A DNA stretch of 64,000 nucleotides from CAZELM01 sp964512995 (GTDB taxonomy: Bacteria; CSSED10-310): the NCBI GenBank assembly GCA_964512995.1, contig CAZELM010000004.1, positions 1-64,000 of the forward strand, written 5' to 3'. The notes beneath the pieces were generated by a model. That model searched no databases. It saw nothing but the letters and a program-made list of their open reading frames with translations, and was not told where the DNA came from. The translations under genes were made by a program, and so were the position numbers. Of this stretch, positions 1 to 9,242 are shown in pieces (the first letter of the stretch is position 1; the number at the start of each line of letters is the position of its first letter).

Positions 1-197
1 ACGGCGAATGCAATGCTCGCTCAGTGCCATTGGGTCATCGTTACGGCGAATGCAATGCTCGCTCAGTGCCATTGGGTCATCGTTACGGCGAATGCAAACC
101 CCACTCAGTGCCGTCGGGGCATCGTCACGGCGAATGCAATGCCCGTTCAGCGTCGTTGGGACATCGTTATGGCGAATGCAATGCCCGTTCAGTATCG
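1..197. repeat. 42-bp tandem repeat array (about 4.7 copies, enters from left edge)
   Basis: Units start at 1, 43, 85, 127 and 169, each beginning with acggcgaatgcaat or a close variant. The first two units are identical and later ones diverge, so the array is probably older at its right side or was expanded at its left. The unit length is a multiple of three, so all frames stay open, but no unit looks like a protein repeat and there is no ribosome-binding site. I read it as non-coding. The array continues beyond the window. Confidence 0.9.
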
Positions 198-310
198 AAA
201 ACCAGCCATCGTCCGCAATCCATCACACATCATGAACGCATTCTGATACCACCCTTATCCCCAATCCTTCTCCCGGTGGGAAAAAGTGGAAGTGGGTGGA
301 TCCTTATTTA

Positions 311-331
311 CCCTCTCCCACCGGGAGAGGG
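311..331. repeat. GC-rich palindrome, 9-bp stem
   Basis: A perfect inverted repeat (ccctctccc, three-base loop acc, gggagaggg). It lies between the two tandem arrays and is followed by the ggcggggtgaggg motif that also occurs in every unit of the 168-bp array. Palindromes of this composition are common as dispersed intergenic repeats in bacteria. No T-tract follows, so I do not call it a terminator. Confidence 0.7.
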
Positions 332-354
332 TCGCCGGCCCATTAGCTTGGGTT

Positions 355-1000
355 AATCCACCAACATGGCCGGCGGGGTGAGGGAAACATGCAAATAATC
401 TTCGTCCCGTTTATGGGAACGCAGTCCATATCAACGTATGGTTGCTGCAAAGAGCCGGAGATCAAATGGACCGGCGGGGTGAGGGAAATACGCCGATTTG
501 TTCGCGCTGTCACTGCCGCACCAATCCACCAACATGGCCGGCGGGGTGAGGGAAACATACAAATAACCTTCGTCCCGTTTATGGGAACGCAGTCCATATC
601 AACGTATGGTTGCTGCAAAGAGCCGGAGATCAAATGGACCGGCGGGGTGAGGGAAATACGCCGATTTGTTCGCGCTGTCACTGCCGCACCAATCCACCAA
701 CATGGCCGGCGGGGTGAGGGAAACATGCAAATAATCTTCGTCCCTCTTATGGGAACGCAGTCCATATCAACGTATGGTTACCGCAAAGAGCCGGAGATCA
801 AATGGACCAGCGGGGTGAGGGAAATACGCCGATTTGTTCGCGCTGTCACTGCCGCACCAATCCACCAACATGGCCGGCGGGGTGAGGGAAACATGCAAAT
901 AATCTTCGTCCCTCTTATGGGAACGCAGTCCATATCAACGTATGGTTACCGCAAAGAGCCGGAGATCAAATGGACCGGCGGGGAGAGAGAAATTCGCCAA
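355..1000. repeat. 168-bp tandem repeat array (about 3.8 copies)
   Basis: The landmark aatccaccaacatggccgg recurs at 355, 523, 691 and 859, exactly 168 bp apart. Copies one and two are nearly identical to each other, and copies three and four share variants (cctcttatggg, ggttaccgc). Each unit holds the motif ccggcggggtgagggaaa twice, so it is itself a diverged internal duplication. Because 168 is divisible by three, long frames stay open on both strands (389-1069 + and 343-765 -). Neither encodes anything recognisable, and I treat them as artefacts. Confidence 0.92.
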
Positions 1001-1201
1001 ATGTTCGGTCCATCCTGCATTGTGTATAATCCATCGGGTATCGGTGATTCCAACAGGCCGCGGCAATGAGGTGGTTCTGTACAGTTAATTCAGCGAAACC
1101 TGATTTTGAACGATGGAAACAATATCTCCTCTACACCTCTGGCACATTATTTCCATGATAGTGATGAAATGAACCGGGAGTGCATTACTGTGGGTGATGG
1201 A
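1001..1201. other. Intergenic stretch, no gene seen
   Basis: Between the 168-bp array and the promoter of the sugar dehydrogenase I see no supported gene, RNA or repeat. Open frames on the minus strand here run antisense into the dehydrogenase and lack a plausible start signal. Confidence 0.6.
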
Positions 1202-1230
1202 TTGTAATTTGAATGCATAAGTTAGATAAT
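1202..1230 (+). promoter_or_regulatory. Candidate sigma70-type promoter for the sugar dehydrogenase
   Basis: TTGTAA at 1202-1207, a 17-base spacer and GATAAT at 1225-1230, about 80 bases upstream of the ATG at 1310. Found by eye, not tested. Confidence 0.4.
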
Positions 1231-1309
1231 TTGAACGATGAGTTGGCGGACGCATGGATCTCGGACCACAACCGGACGAAGAAACCGTATTGGGTGAAGG
1301 AGCAGTGAA

Positions 1310-2617
1310 ATGAAGGTAGAACTGATACGAAAGATACAACATCGGGAAGCAATTATTGGAGTCATTGGATTGGGATATGTTGGCCTGCCATTGATCATTC
1401 GGTTCGGCGAATGTGGCTTCCGAGTGATCGGATATGATGTGGACCGGAAAAAAGTGGAATTGAACAATAAAGGCGAGAGTTACATCCGACATATTCCTTC
1501 TGATAAAATAAAAAAAATGCTTCAGGCGAACCTTTATGAAGCGACTGATGATCCGTCCCGGCTCTCAGAACCGGATGCGATTCTGATCTGCGTTCCAACA
1601 CCACTGAACAAATACCACGAACCCAACCTGGAATATGTGGTGAACACTGCCGAGACGGTTGCCGCTCATTTGCGGAAGGGGCAGATCATCTCACTGGAAA
1701 GCACGACCTATCCCGGAACGACCGATGAAGTCATGCTGCCTATTCTCAATACATCCAATCTACAGGCCGGAAAGGATTATTTCCTGGTATTCTCGCCAGA
1801 ACGGGAAGATCCCGGAAATCCGAACTTCTCCACAAAATCGATTCCCAAAGTCGTTGGTGGCTACACGCCGGATTGTCGTGAAATCGGCACGATTCTTTAT
1901 GCCTCCGTGATCGATAAAGTCATTCCGGTATCAACGACACGGGTGGCAGAAATGACCAAACTGCTCGAAAATATTTATCGAAGCGTCAACATTGCCATGG
2001 TCAATGAACTCAAAATGCTGACCGATCGGATGGGGATTGATCTTTGGGAGGTGATTGACGCGGCGGCAACCAAACCATTTGGGTTTCATCCGTTTTATCC
2101 AGGCCCTGGATTGGGAGGCCACTGCATACCCATTGATCCTTTCTATCTCTCATGGAAAGCACGCGAATATGGCGTACCAACCCGGTTTATCGAGTTATCC
2201 GGAGAGGTCAATGGTGCCATGCCGGATTATGTTGTTTCTCAAACCGCCATCAAATTGAACAGCAAACGGAAAAGCATCAATGGCTCCAAAATATTGATCA
2301 GTGGAATCGCTTACAAACGGGATGTCGACGATCTCAGAGAATCACCGGCTCTTGTTATCATTGAAAAGCTGAATGAACTGGGAGCAGAGGTCATGTATCA
2401 CGATCCCTATATCCCGGAAATTCCATCGCTTCGAGAGCACAAGCTGGAGATGGCATCCGTGGATTTAACTCCCGAACGTGTCCGATCATGCGACATTGTC
2501 ATTGTCGTTACAGACCACCAGAAAGTGGATTACCGGTTGATCCGGGATCACGCTCCGTTGATCCTTGATACCCGGAATGCTCTCGTTCGATATGGTGCTG
2601 TCCATGCCAATGAATAA
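1310..2617 (+). CDS. wbpA: Nucleotide-sugar 6-dehydrogenase, WbpA-type (UDP-N-acetylhexosamine)
   Basis: 435 residues. It probably oxidises C6 of a UDP-N-acetylhexosamine to the uronic acid with two NAD+, supplying a precursor for surface polysaccharide. The N-terminal Rossmann domain shows GLGYVG at residues 20-25. The middle contains STTYPGTT, and the substrate-domain signature GGHCIPIDP carries the expected nucleophile Cys272. GGHCIPIDPFYLSWKA is typical of the UDP-GlcNAc/UDP-ManNAc dehydrogenases (WbpA, WecC) rather than UDP-glucose dehydrogenase. The C-terminal NAD-binding half is complete. A gaaggag site (1296-1302) precedes the ATG. Its last codons overlap the start of the SDR gene, so the two are translationally coupled. 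The exact sugar (GlcNAc or ManNAc) is inferred from motif resemblance only. Confidence 0.88.
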   Translation: MKVELIRKIQHREAIIGVIGLGYVGLPLIIRFGECGFRVIGYDVDRKKVELNNKGESYIRHIPSDKIKKMLQANLYEATDDPSRLSEPDAILICVPTPLNKYHEPNLEYVVNTAETVAAHLRKGQIISLESTTYPGTTDEVMLPILNTSNLQAGKDYFLVFSPEREDPGNPNFSTKSIPKVVGGYTPDCREIGTILYASVIDKVIPVSTTRVAEMTKLLENIYRSVNIAMVNELKMLTDRMGIDLWEVIDAAATKPFGFHPFYPGPGLGGHCIPIDPFYLSWKAREYGVPTRFIELSGEVNGAMPDYVVSQTAIKLNSKRKSINGSKILISGIAYKRDVDDLRESPALVIIEKLNELGAEVMYHDPYIPEIPSLREHKLEMASVDLTPERVRSCDIVIVVTDHQKVDYRLIRDHAPLILDTRNALVRYGAVHANE

Positions 2618-3608
2618 CCGTTTGGTTTTGATTACAGGCGGAGCAGGATATATCGGATCAGCGCTCGCAGGCCATCTGCTGTCACAGGGTATTCACGTCA
2701 AGATTGCAGATCATTTCATGCATGGAGGCGATTCGATACTGGGGTATTTCCGGCATCCTCATTTTTCCTGGAAGAATGTGGATATCTGCCAATACGACCA
2801 GATCCCGAAACTCCTCCAGAATGTCGATACCGTAATCCATCTGGCAGGCATTTCGGGTTTCCCGGCCTGTCAGGCGTTAGGCCGTGAAATGAGCATGAAG
2901 TACAACGTCGAAGCATCGCTTCACCTCTACCAGACGGCGTGTCGACAGGGCGTTAACCGGTTTATCTTCCCATCCACCTATACTGCCTTTGGGAATTCAT
3001 CTGAAGCGGAGCTGATCAGTGAGACATCGCCACCCAACCCTCAGACGCTTTATGCAGAAACCAAGATCGAGGCGGAGCGGCAATTGCAGTTGAATGCGGA
3101 TCCCACCTGTGCATTGACAATACTCCGCCTGGCAGATGTGTATGGCATATCTCCCCGAACCCGTTTCGATGCGCTTGTCAATCAATTTGTCTGGCAGGCG
3201 CTTTCCCGGAGGGAGATCGTGATCTATCAGCGGGGGTATTGGCGGAGCTTCATTCATATCAACGATGTCATCCATGGGTTTTGGACTGTTTCCCAAGCTC
3301 CTGTTGAACAGATTCATAATCAAATCTACAATTGGGGAGACAATCGGGAGAATTATTCCAAAGAAGACGTCGCACACCTCATCGGTAAAATGATTCCTGG
3401 CACTCGAATCTATCAGAAAGACATGACATTTGGTGGGTACCGCCGGGATCTTCGCGGCAATTTCAATAAAATATCCTCCGAACTTCATATCACTCCGCGC
3501 TATCAGCTCCCGGAAGGAATCATCGAAATCCGGGACGCCATTCATATGAACATTATTCGGGAGCCGGGTACGGATTTTCATTACAATGCACGATTTCCTG
3601 TGATTTAG
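2610..3608 (+). CDS. NAD-dependent epimerase/dehydratase (extended SDR)
   Basis: 332 residues from the ATG at 2610, which overlaps the dehydrogenase stop by eight bases. Upstream in-frame ATGs at 2604 and 2595 are possible, and there is no strong ribosome-binding site, which fits coupling. The N-terminus has the Rossmann motif TGGAGYIGS, a middle HLAG strand, the active-site Ser/Thr in PSTYTAFG and the catalytic pair in LYAETK (YxxxK). This is the extended SDR fold used by UDP-sugar 4-epimerases and dehydratases. Pairing with the sugar dehydrogenase suggests it acts on the same nucleotide sugar or its uronic acid product. The substrate cannot be read from the sequence. Confidence 0.82.
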   Translation: MNNRLVLITGGAGYIGSALAGHLLSQGIHVKIADHFMHGGDSILGYFRHPHFSWKNVDICQYDQIPKLLQNVDTVIHLAGISGFPACQALGREMSMKYNVEASLHLYQTACRQGVNRFIFPSTYTAFGNSSEAELISETSPPNPQTLYAETKIEAERQLQLNADPTCALTILRLADVYGISPRTRFDALVNQFVWQALSRREIVIYQRGYWRSFIHINDVIHGFWTVSQAPVEQIHNQIYNWGDNRENYSKEDVAHLIGKMIPGTRIYQKDMTFGGYRRDLRGNFNKISSELHITPRYQLPEGIIEIRDAIHMNIIREPGTDFHYNARFPVI

Positions 3609-3610
3609 GC

Positions 3611-3627
3611 ATCGTTCAGGGAACGAT
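3611..3627. terminator. Possible hairpin between convergent genes
   Basis: atcgttc, loop agg, gaacgat: a perfect 7-bp stem in the 35-base gap between the SDR gene and kdsD. There is no T-tract on either side, so it may be only a weak bidirectional hairpin. Confidence 0.3.
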
Positions 3628-3643
3628 ATATCGGCAATATCGA

Positions 3644-4618
3644 TTACAATCCAGCTAAAACGAGATCGTGAAGTCTCAGGATACCGCACACATGGTTCTC
3701 ATCATCTACAACGGGAAGCACACTGATCTGACTGGATCTTTTTTCCATACGCTTCAGAGCATCCAATGCCAGTTCGGATGGTTTTATGGAGATGGGATGT
3801 ATGGTCATCAGGCGTTCTACGGGCAGGTCCAGAATATTTCCCAATGATTGCAGTGCTCTGCGAAGATCCCCATCCGTAATGAGTCCCTTGAGTTTTTTTT
3901 CGGAGTCGACAATCAGAACGGCTCCCATCGCTTTCTCTGTCATGACAACCAGCGCATGACTCATGAATGTGCCTTCCCGAACAATCGGTAATTCTTCATT
4001 GGCATGCATGACATCGTTGACTCTCAGAATCAATCTTTTCCCCAGAGCGCCTGATGGATGAAACAAAGCAAAATCAGCAGCTTTGAAATTGTTCAGTTTA
4101 ATGAGCGCTGCGGCCAGGGCATCACCGATCACCATCTGAACCGTGGTGCTGGCCATTGGTGCCATACCCATTGGATCCGCTTCTCTGGGAACTGAAAAAG
4201 GGATAACAATATCGGATTTTTGGGCCAGATGAGATGTCGGGCTGGCAGTGACGGCAATCACTTTAATATCTCGGTTTTTTAAGAACACCAGAAGTTTTCG
4301 AATCTCATCGGACTCTCCGGATGTCGAAAGGACAATGACCATATCATCTTTATTAATGATCCCCATATCGCCGTGCAGACATTCGACCGGATGAACAAAT
4401 ACCGCAGACGTCCCCGTGCTCGCCAGAGTTGCAGCGATTTTTCGTGCAACCAGCCCGGATTTCCCGATCCCCATTGTAACGACTTTGCCGGGACTCTGAT
4501 AAATCGCCTGAACACTCTGTAAAAAGCCTTGCCCGATGATGGCCCTGGTTGCCTCCAGTGCATCCGATTCCCGATCGAATACTTCCTGTGCGATCTGAAT
4601 CAATTCAGATTCTGTCAT
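3644..4618 (-). CDS. kdsD: D-arabinose 5-phosphate isomerase
   Basis: 324 residues. It interconverts D-ribulose 5-phosphate and D-arabinose 5-phosphate, the first committed step to Kdo of lipopolysaccharide, in the cytoplasm. An N-terminal SIS domain (about residues 35-170) shows TMGIGKSGLVARKIAATLAS, HGDMGII and STSGESDEI. Two CBS domains follow (about 200-255 and 265-324). This is the KdsD/KpsF architecture at the usual length. I chose the ATG at 4618 because gggag lies eight bases upstream and it begins four bases after the kdsA stop; a longer frame from 4651 would overlap kdsA. The order fcl-kdsA-kdsD suggests one operon. Confidence 0.93.
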   Translation of the reverse strand: MTESELIQIAQEVFDRESDALEATRAIIGQGFLQSVQAIYQSPGKVVTMGIGKSGLVARKIAATLASTGTSAVFVHPVECLHGDMGIINKDDMVIVLSTSGESDEIRKLLVFLKNRDIKVIAVTASPTSHLAQKSDIVIPFSVPREADPMGMAPMASTTVQMVIGDALAAALIKLNNFKAADFALFHPSGALGKRLILRVNDVMHANEELPIVREGTFMSHALVVMTEKAMGAVLIVDSEKKLKGLITDGDLRRALQSLGNILDLPVERLMTIHPISIKPSELALDALKRMEKRSSQISVLPVVDDENHVCGILRLHDLVLAGL

Positions 4619-4622
4619 AGCT

Positions 4623-5453
4623 TCACTCCCTGAGTGCCTCGCAAATTGCACGGACTTGGATCAGGATGGATTCCAGCGTTTGAGGCGTGATCATATTGGG
4701 GCCATCGCACAGCGCATGATCCGGATCATCGTGAACTTCCAAAAAAAGACCCTCACACCCAACCGCAACCGCAGCCCGGCACAAGTCGGGCACCAGTTCC
4801 CGAATGCCCCCCGTAAATGTCCCTCCTGATCCAGGCAACTGCAATGAATGCGTTCCGTCGAAGATAATTGGTACATTGAAATGTTTCATGACAGCCAAAC
4901 CAGCAAAGTCGACCACCAGACGATGATATCCGAAACTGGTGCCTCGTTCGGTCAAAGAGATCTCATTCACTCCAGAAGCAACCGCTTTCTGAATCACATT
5001 TGCCATATCTTCCGGAGCCAGGAACTGGCCTTTTTTGACATTAACCGGGATAGAAACCGTTCCCGCTTCGATATACAAATCCGTCTGACGACATAAAAAT
5101 GCCGGAATCTGAATCATATCTGCCACTTCAGCAACCGGCTTGATCTGATCCACAGCATGAATATCTGTCAGGACAGGCACTCCCAGTTGTTTTTTCACAT
5201 CACAAAGGATTTCCAATCCCGTATCCAGTCCGGGTCCACGATAGGAGTGGATCGAGGATCGGTTTGCTTTATCATAACTGGTTTTAAACAGATAATGGTA
5301 TCCATAACGAGATGCGATCTGGAGTATTTTTTCGCCCATCTTCAGCACATGATCCCGGGACTCGATCACACAGGGTCCGGCGATCAAAACCGGCATCTCC
5401 GTGGCTCCCAGTTCAAATGAACCGATTCGGATGGATTTTATTTTTCTGGGCAT
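4623..5453 (-). CDS. kdsA: 3-deoxy-8-phosphooctulonate synthase (Kdo-8-P synthase)
   Basis: 276 residues. It condenses phosphoenolpyruvate with arabinose 5-phosphate to Kdo-8-phosphate, using the product of the neighbouring kdsD. A TIM-barrel DAHP/Kdo8P synthase family protein with FKTSYDKANRSS, GPGLDTG, IPAFLCRQTDL, KKGQFLAP and FDGTHSLQLPG. Residue 28 is the Cys of AGPCVIES, the position that binds metal in the Aquifex-type enzymes and is Asn in E. coli. I therefore infer the metal-dependent class. The ATG at 5453 has aagga at good spacing; an upstream ATG at 5480 does not. Confidence 0.95.
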   Translation of the reverse strand: MPRKIKSIRIGSFELGATEMPVLIAGPCVIESRDHVLKMGEKILQIASRYGYHYLFKTSYDKANRSSIHSYRGPGLDTGLEILCDVKKQLGVPVLTDIHAVDQIKPVAEVADMIQIPAFLCRQTDLYIEAGTVSIPVNVKKGQFLAPEDMANVIQKAVASGVNEISLTERGTSFGYHRLVVDFAGLAVMKHFNVPIIFDGTHSLQLPGSGGTFTGGIRELVPDLCRAAVAVGCEGLFLEVHDDPDHALCDGPNMITPQTLESILIQVRAICEALRE

Positions 5454-5519
5454 TCCGATTCCTTTCGTTTTTCGATGCAATAAAGTCAGCTTTCTTTTTG
5501 AATTTTATGAAGAATGGTA

Positions 5520-6461
5520 CTATCGGTGATGCTTCAGGTACCAATCGATGGTTCGTTCCAATCCTTCACGAAAATCCATTTGTGCCCTGAAGCCAAACCG
5601 CTCGAATGCTCTGGACGTATCGAGGCTCCGTCGGGGCTGGCCATCTGGCTTGGATGTATCCCACTCGACTGAACCGGAGAAAGCGACAATATCACAGATC
5701 ATGGTGACGAGATCTCGGATAGAAATCTCAAAGCCAGCTCCCAGATTACATGGTTCGGGATCATCATACCGTTCTGTGGCCATGATGATCCCCCGAGCAG
5801 CGTCCTCGACATAGAGGAATTCCCGTGTCGCCTGGCCGGTGCCCCATACTGAGATTTCATCTCTTCCTGAATCCTTCGCTTCGATGCATTTCCGGATGAT
5901 TGCCGGAATGACGTGGGAGGTTTCGGGATCGAAGTTATCCCCGGGGCCATACAGATTGACAGGCAACAAAAATATGCTGTTAATGCCGAATTCCTGACGA
6001 TATGCCTGCGCTTGAACAAGGAGCATTTTTTTTGCCAGACCATACGGGGCATTTGTTTCTTCCGGGTAACCGTTCCATAAATCGTCTTCCCGAAATGGCA
6101 CCGGTGTAAATTTCGGATAAGCGCAAATGGTGCCAACGGCCGTAAACTTCCTGACGTCATACCTCCGGGCATACTCCTGCAATAAAACACCCATGATCAG
6201 ATTTTTATAGAAAAAGGTTCCCGGGTATTGCCGATTGGCTCCGATTCCACCAACAGCCGCTGCCAGATGAATGACCACTGTCGGTTTCATTTCTTCATAC
6301 ATCTTCCTGACGAAGGATTCCCGGGTGAGATCATACCTGTGGGAGCGTGGAATCAGGATCATCTGTTCTGAACAACCGCGTTCCAGAAGCTGCCGGCAGA
6401 GAACACGTCCAAGAAATCCATTGCCACCCGTTACTGCTATTCGTTCTCGTCGTAAATCCAT
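5520..6461 (-). CDS. fcl: GDP-L-fucose synthase
   Basis: 313 residues, the normal family length. It epimerises and reduces GDP-4-keto-6-deoxymannose to GDP-L-fucose with NADPH. The Rossmann motif GGNGFLG is at 12-18. GGIGANRQYPGTFFYKNL is a family signature, and the catalytic pair is in APYGLAKK (YxxxK). A longer frame from 6536 adds residues before the Rossmann fold and lacks support; the ATG at 6461 has aaggaa nine bases upstream. It precedes kdsA by 66 bases on the same strand, so fucose and Kdo supply may be co-transcribed. No GDP-mannose dehydratase (gmd) lies in the window, so it would have to be elsewhere. Confidence 0.92.
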   Translation of the reverse strand: MDLRRERIAVTGGNGFLGRVLCRQLLERGCSEQMILIPRSHRYDLTRESFVRKMYEEMKPTVVIHLAAAVGGIGANRQYPGTFFYKNLIMGVLLQEYARRYDVRKFTAVGTICAYPKFTPVPFREDDLWNGYPEETNAPYGLAKKMLLVQAQAYRQEFGINSIFLLPVNLYGPGDNFDPETSHVIPAIIRKCIEAKDSGRDEISVWGTGQATREFLYVEDAARGIIMATERYDDPEPCNLGAGFEISIRDLVTMICDIVAFSGSVEWDTSKPDGQPRRSLDTSRAFERFGFRAQMDFREGLERTIDWYLKHHR

Positions 6462-6605
6462 GGGTATTTTCCTTACTCGAATGCATGCGTTCTTCAATAG
6501 CACCAAAATTCTATTGGCATTATCTGATGCTGTCAATGTAGAAACCGTGCCATCATGGAATTCGCGTCATTGAACGACACTCCGGAATGAAAGGATAATC
6601 GGTTA

Positions 6606-6634
6606 TTGAAAAGAATCCCTGCTGTATTTATATT
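6606..6634 (+). promoter_or_regulatory. Candidate sigma70-type promoter of the S8 protease
   Basis: TTGAAA at 6606-6611, a 17-base spacer and TATATT at 6629-6634. It lies in the divergent region between fcl and the protease, 45 bases before the protease ATG. This is one of the best promoter matches in the window by eye. Confidence 0.55.
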
Positions 6635-6678
6635 AGTAGAGCCAGAAGGATTGTTAGCATTAATGGAGGATCGATGGT

Positions 6679-9114
6679 ATGAAACTATTCATGGCTGTTC
6701 TATTTTCATCTGTTGTATGGGCTGTCCTGATTTGCCCCTTTGCATCATCAGTTTCTGGAACGGATGACATGTTCCTGGATGAACCAGCCCGTCGATCGGA
6801 TTATTGGTGGCCATATCAACTGACACCGCCGTACCAGACGCTTCAGGATAAGCTGAAACCCAGCGTGATCCGGTTGGAAGTGGGGGAGTTTGATACGGAA
6901 ATCGGGGACTTGTCTGTCCCCGAAGAACTGACAGCTCGTGACCTTGAAAAAACAGAGTCCGGGTATTTCATTGTGCAGTTCACTGGACCGATCCATGAGC
7001 GGGACAAGGAGATGGTATGTGCGGCTGGAGCTGTTTTTTTTGATTATATTCCCAATTTCGCGTTTATCGTGCGTATGTCAGAATCTCAAAAAAATCACGT
7101 GGCTCAGTTGAAGGAGATTCGATGGATCGGCCGATATCAGCCAGCTTACAAAATTGATCCGCATATCGGAAAAATGCATTTCCGAAGCCAGGAGCGTTTG
7201 GCGGATCCGAAATATACGCTGACTGTCAGTGCGTTCCGGCCGGAAGCACTGGATGAGTTGGCGGAGATGATCACTGACCTCGGCGGACGCATCCTGGATC
7301 GGACAACCAATGGCATCCGGTCTTCCGTAACCATCAAAATCGAACCCCAGGCCATCCCGGTCATGGCTCAGATGGAAGAAGTAAAATGGATCGAGGAAGT
7401 GGCCGAATTTTATGCGTTCAATGATGAAACACAGGAAGTCATCCAATCCGGAAACCTGGCGGGAGGAACGCCGGTCTGGGACCATGGACTCCATGGCGAA
7501 GGCCAGATCATCGGGCATCTGGATACCGGTGTCGATGTGGATCATTGTTTTTATCGGGATCCTTCCCAACCGCTTCCCAATTCAATTCCCAATTACAGCC
7601 ATCGAAAAATCGTGGCGTATCGCACCTATGCAGATGGTCAATCTTATGATCGCTGTTCCGGCGGACATGGTACTCATACTGCAGGAACGATTGCGGGATA
7701 TACGACCAACTCCGCAGGAATGCCATATAATGGGATCGCCTATTCTGCGAAGCTGACCGTTGGCGATATCGGGGAGGATTCGTTTCTGTCCTGCTTCCTT
7801 GGATTCCTTTCTGTCCCGTCCAGTTTGACCGGCATTTTCAATGATGCAATGGGTGATGGAGCATATCTCCATTCCAATAGCTGGGGATCAACTGAGAATA
7901 TGTATGATTCGATGTGTCAGGATACCGATGGATTCATGTGGACCAATAAACATTTTCTGATTCTGTATGCCGCCGGGAACTCCGGGCCGGATGGGTCCAC
8001 CGTCGGAACACCGGCAACCTCCAAAAACATTGTCTGTGTGGGTGGTTCCAATAACGAACCCGATCAGGATCAGATGTTCGATGCGTCCAGCCGGGGACCC
8101 GTCAACGCTTCGAATCGAATGGCACCGATGGTGACGGCACCTGCAACGGATGGCTCCGGTTTTTTTGGCGGGATCGACTCGGCCAATTCTGACGGACAAA
8201 CTTCCGGAGAAACCTGTGATATCACCGGTCCCGGATACCAGGGAACCAGTATGGCCTGTCCGGCAGCTTGTGGTGCTGCGGCATTGATCCGGCAGTATTT
8301 TATGGATGGCTACTATCCGACCGGCTCCGAGGTCGCGGTAAACGGATTCACTCCAACAGCCGCTCTGATTAAGGCGACACTGATCAATTCCGCTCGCAAC
8401 ATGACCGGAGTTGGGTTTCGTCCGAACAACGATCAGGGATGGGGACGAATCCTCCTGGACGACTCATTATATTTCGCAGGTGAAACCGGGAAACTGCTGG
8501 TTTACGATCAGGTGGCAGGGCTCAGCAGCGGTCAATCGATGGCATTTCCATTTACGGTGAATTCCGGTTCCATCCCTCTGAAAGTCACTTTGGTTTGGAC
8601 CGATCAACCGGGTAATTTTCTGGTCAACGACCTGGATCTCACACTGGCCAACGCATCTGCCACATGGCGGGGAAATAACTTCTCCAATGGATGGAGCACC
8701 AGTGGTGCGACCATCGACCGATCCGCTCCGACCGAGTGCATCTTTCTCCAAAACGGTTCATTTTCCGCCGGTGACTATGTGGTGACTGTCACGGGATATA
8801 ATGTTCCATCCGGAGAACCTGGAAATGGTCAACCGTTCGCTGTGGTGATATCCGGGGATGTCACAGAGACAATTCCACCGACGCCAACCCCGGGTTGTGT
8901 CCATAACGGGGATGTCAATCTGAACGGAAGTGTGACGGCGGGAGATGCACAGATCGCGTTCGAAATCACGCTGGGAGTGCATTCTCCCACATACGACGAA
9001 GCGTGTGCCGCAGACTGCAACGGCAATGGCGATATCACGGCCGGGGATGCGCAAGCCATCTTTATGACTGCGTTGGGGAGCGGTTCCTGTGTCGATACGG
9101 TTTCTGATACATAA
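6679..9114 (+). CDS. Secreted subtilisin-like (S8) serine protease with dockerin-like C-terminus
   Basis: 811 residues. A signal peptide occupies residues 1-27. A pro-region of about 230 residues precedes an S8 catalytic domain with the full triad: Asp282 in HLDTGVD, His330 in GGHGTHTAGT and Ser524 in QGTSMACPA. After the catalytic domain comes a beta-rich P-domain-like region (about 600-735). The protein ends in about 70 residues with two EF-hand-like loops (DVNLNGSVTAGD and DCNGNGDITAGD), as in dockerins. ggagga sits eight bases before the ATG. It is likely exported and self-processed. The dockerin-like tail recurs in the LamG protein at 31340-33175, so it is probably a general surface or assembly module here, not evidence for a cellulosome. 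Confidence 0.9.
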   Translation: MKLFMAVLFSSVVWAVLICPFASSVSGTDDMFLDEPARRSDYWWPYQLTPPYQTLQDKLKPSVIRLEVGEFDTEIGDLSVPEELTARDLEKTESGYFIVQFTGPIHERDKEMVCAAGAVFFDYIPNFAFIVRMSESQKNHVAQLKEIRWIGRYQPAYKIDPHIGKMHFRSQERLADPKYTLTVSAFRPEALDELAEMITDLGGRILDRTTNGIRSSVTIKIEPQAIPVMAQMEEVKWIEEVAEFYAFNDETQEVIQSGNLAGGTPVWDHGLHGEGQIIGHLDTGVDVDHCFYRDPSQPLPNSIPNYSHRKIVAYRTYADGQSYDRCSGGHGTHTAGTIAGYTTNSAGMPYNGIAYSAKLTVGDIGEDSFLSCFLGFLSVPSSLTGIFNDAMGDGAYLHSNSWGSTENMYDSMCQDTDGFMWTNKHFLILYAAGNSGPDGSTVGTPATSKNIVCVGGSNNEPDQDQMFDASSRGPVNASNRMAPMVTAPATDGSGFFGGIDSANSDGQTSGETCDITGPGYQGTSMACPAACGAAALIRQYFMDGYYPTGSEVAVNGFTPTAALIKATLINSARNMTGVGFRPNNDQGWGRILLDDSLYFAGETGKLLVYDQVAGLSSGQSMAFPFTVNSGSIPLKVTLVWTDQPGNFLVNDLDLTLANASATWRGNNFSNGWSTSGATIDRSAPTECIFLQNGSFSAGDYVVTVTGYNVPSGEPGNGQPFAVVISGDVTETIPPTPTPGCVHNGDVNLNGSVTAGDAQIAFEITLGVHSPTYDEACAADCNGNGDITAGDAQAIFMTALGSGSCVDTVSDT

Positions 9115-9158
9115 AAAGAACGAAATCCACCAGATTATTCGAGAGCTTCTCAATAGAA

Positions 9159-9196
9159 GAAGGCAGGGAACGCGATAAATGATCGCTCCTGCCTTC
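9159..9196. terminator. Candidate bidirectional terminator hairpin
   Basis: gaaggcagg (9159-9167) pairs perfectly with cctgccttc (9188-9196) across a 20-base loop. It lies between the convergent ends of the protease and the collagen-like gene. No long T-tract follows, so the call rests on position and stem only. Confidence 0.4.
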
Positions 9197-9242
9197 CAAT
9201 CAACACAGAATCAAGAACATCTCATTGCAAATGCTTCAGGCA

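Noticed and set aside
355..1000. CRISPR array
   Set aside because: The units are long and contiguous with no unique spacers, and no cas gene lies in the window.
343..1069. Long open frames on both strands (226 and 140 codons)
   Set aside because: They exist only because the 168-bp unit is divisible by three; both strands are equally open, there is no supporting ribosome-binding site, and the translation resembles no protein.
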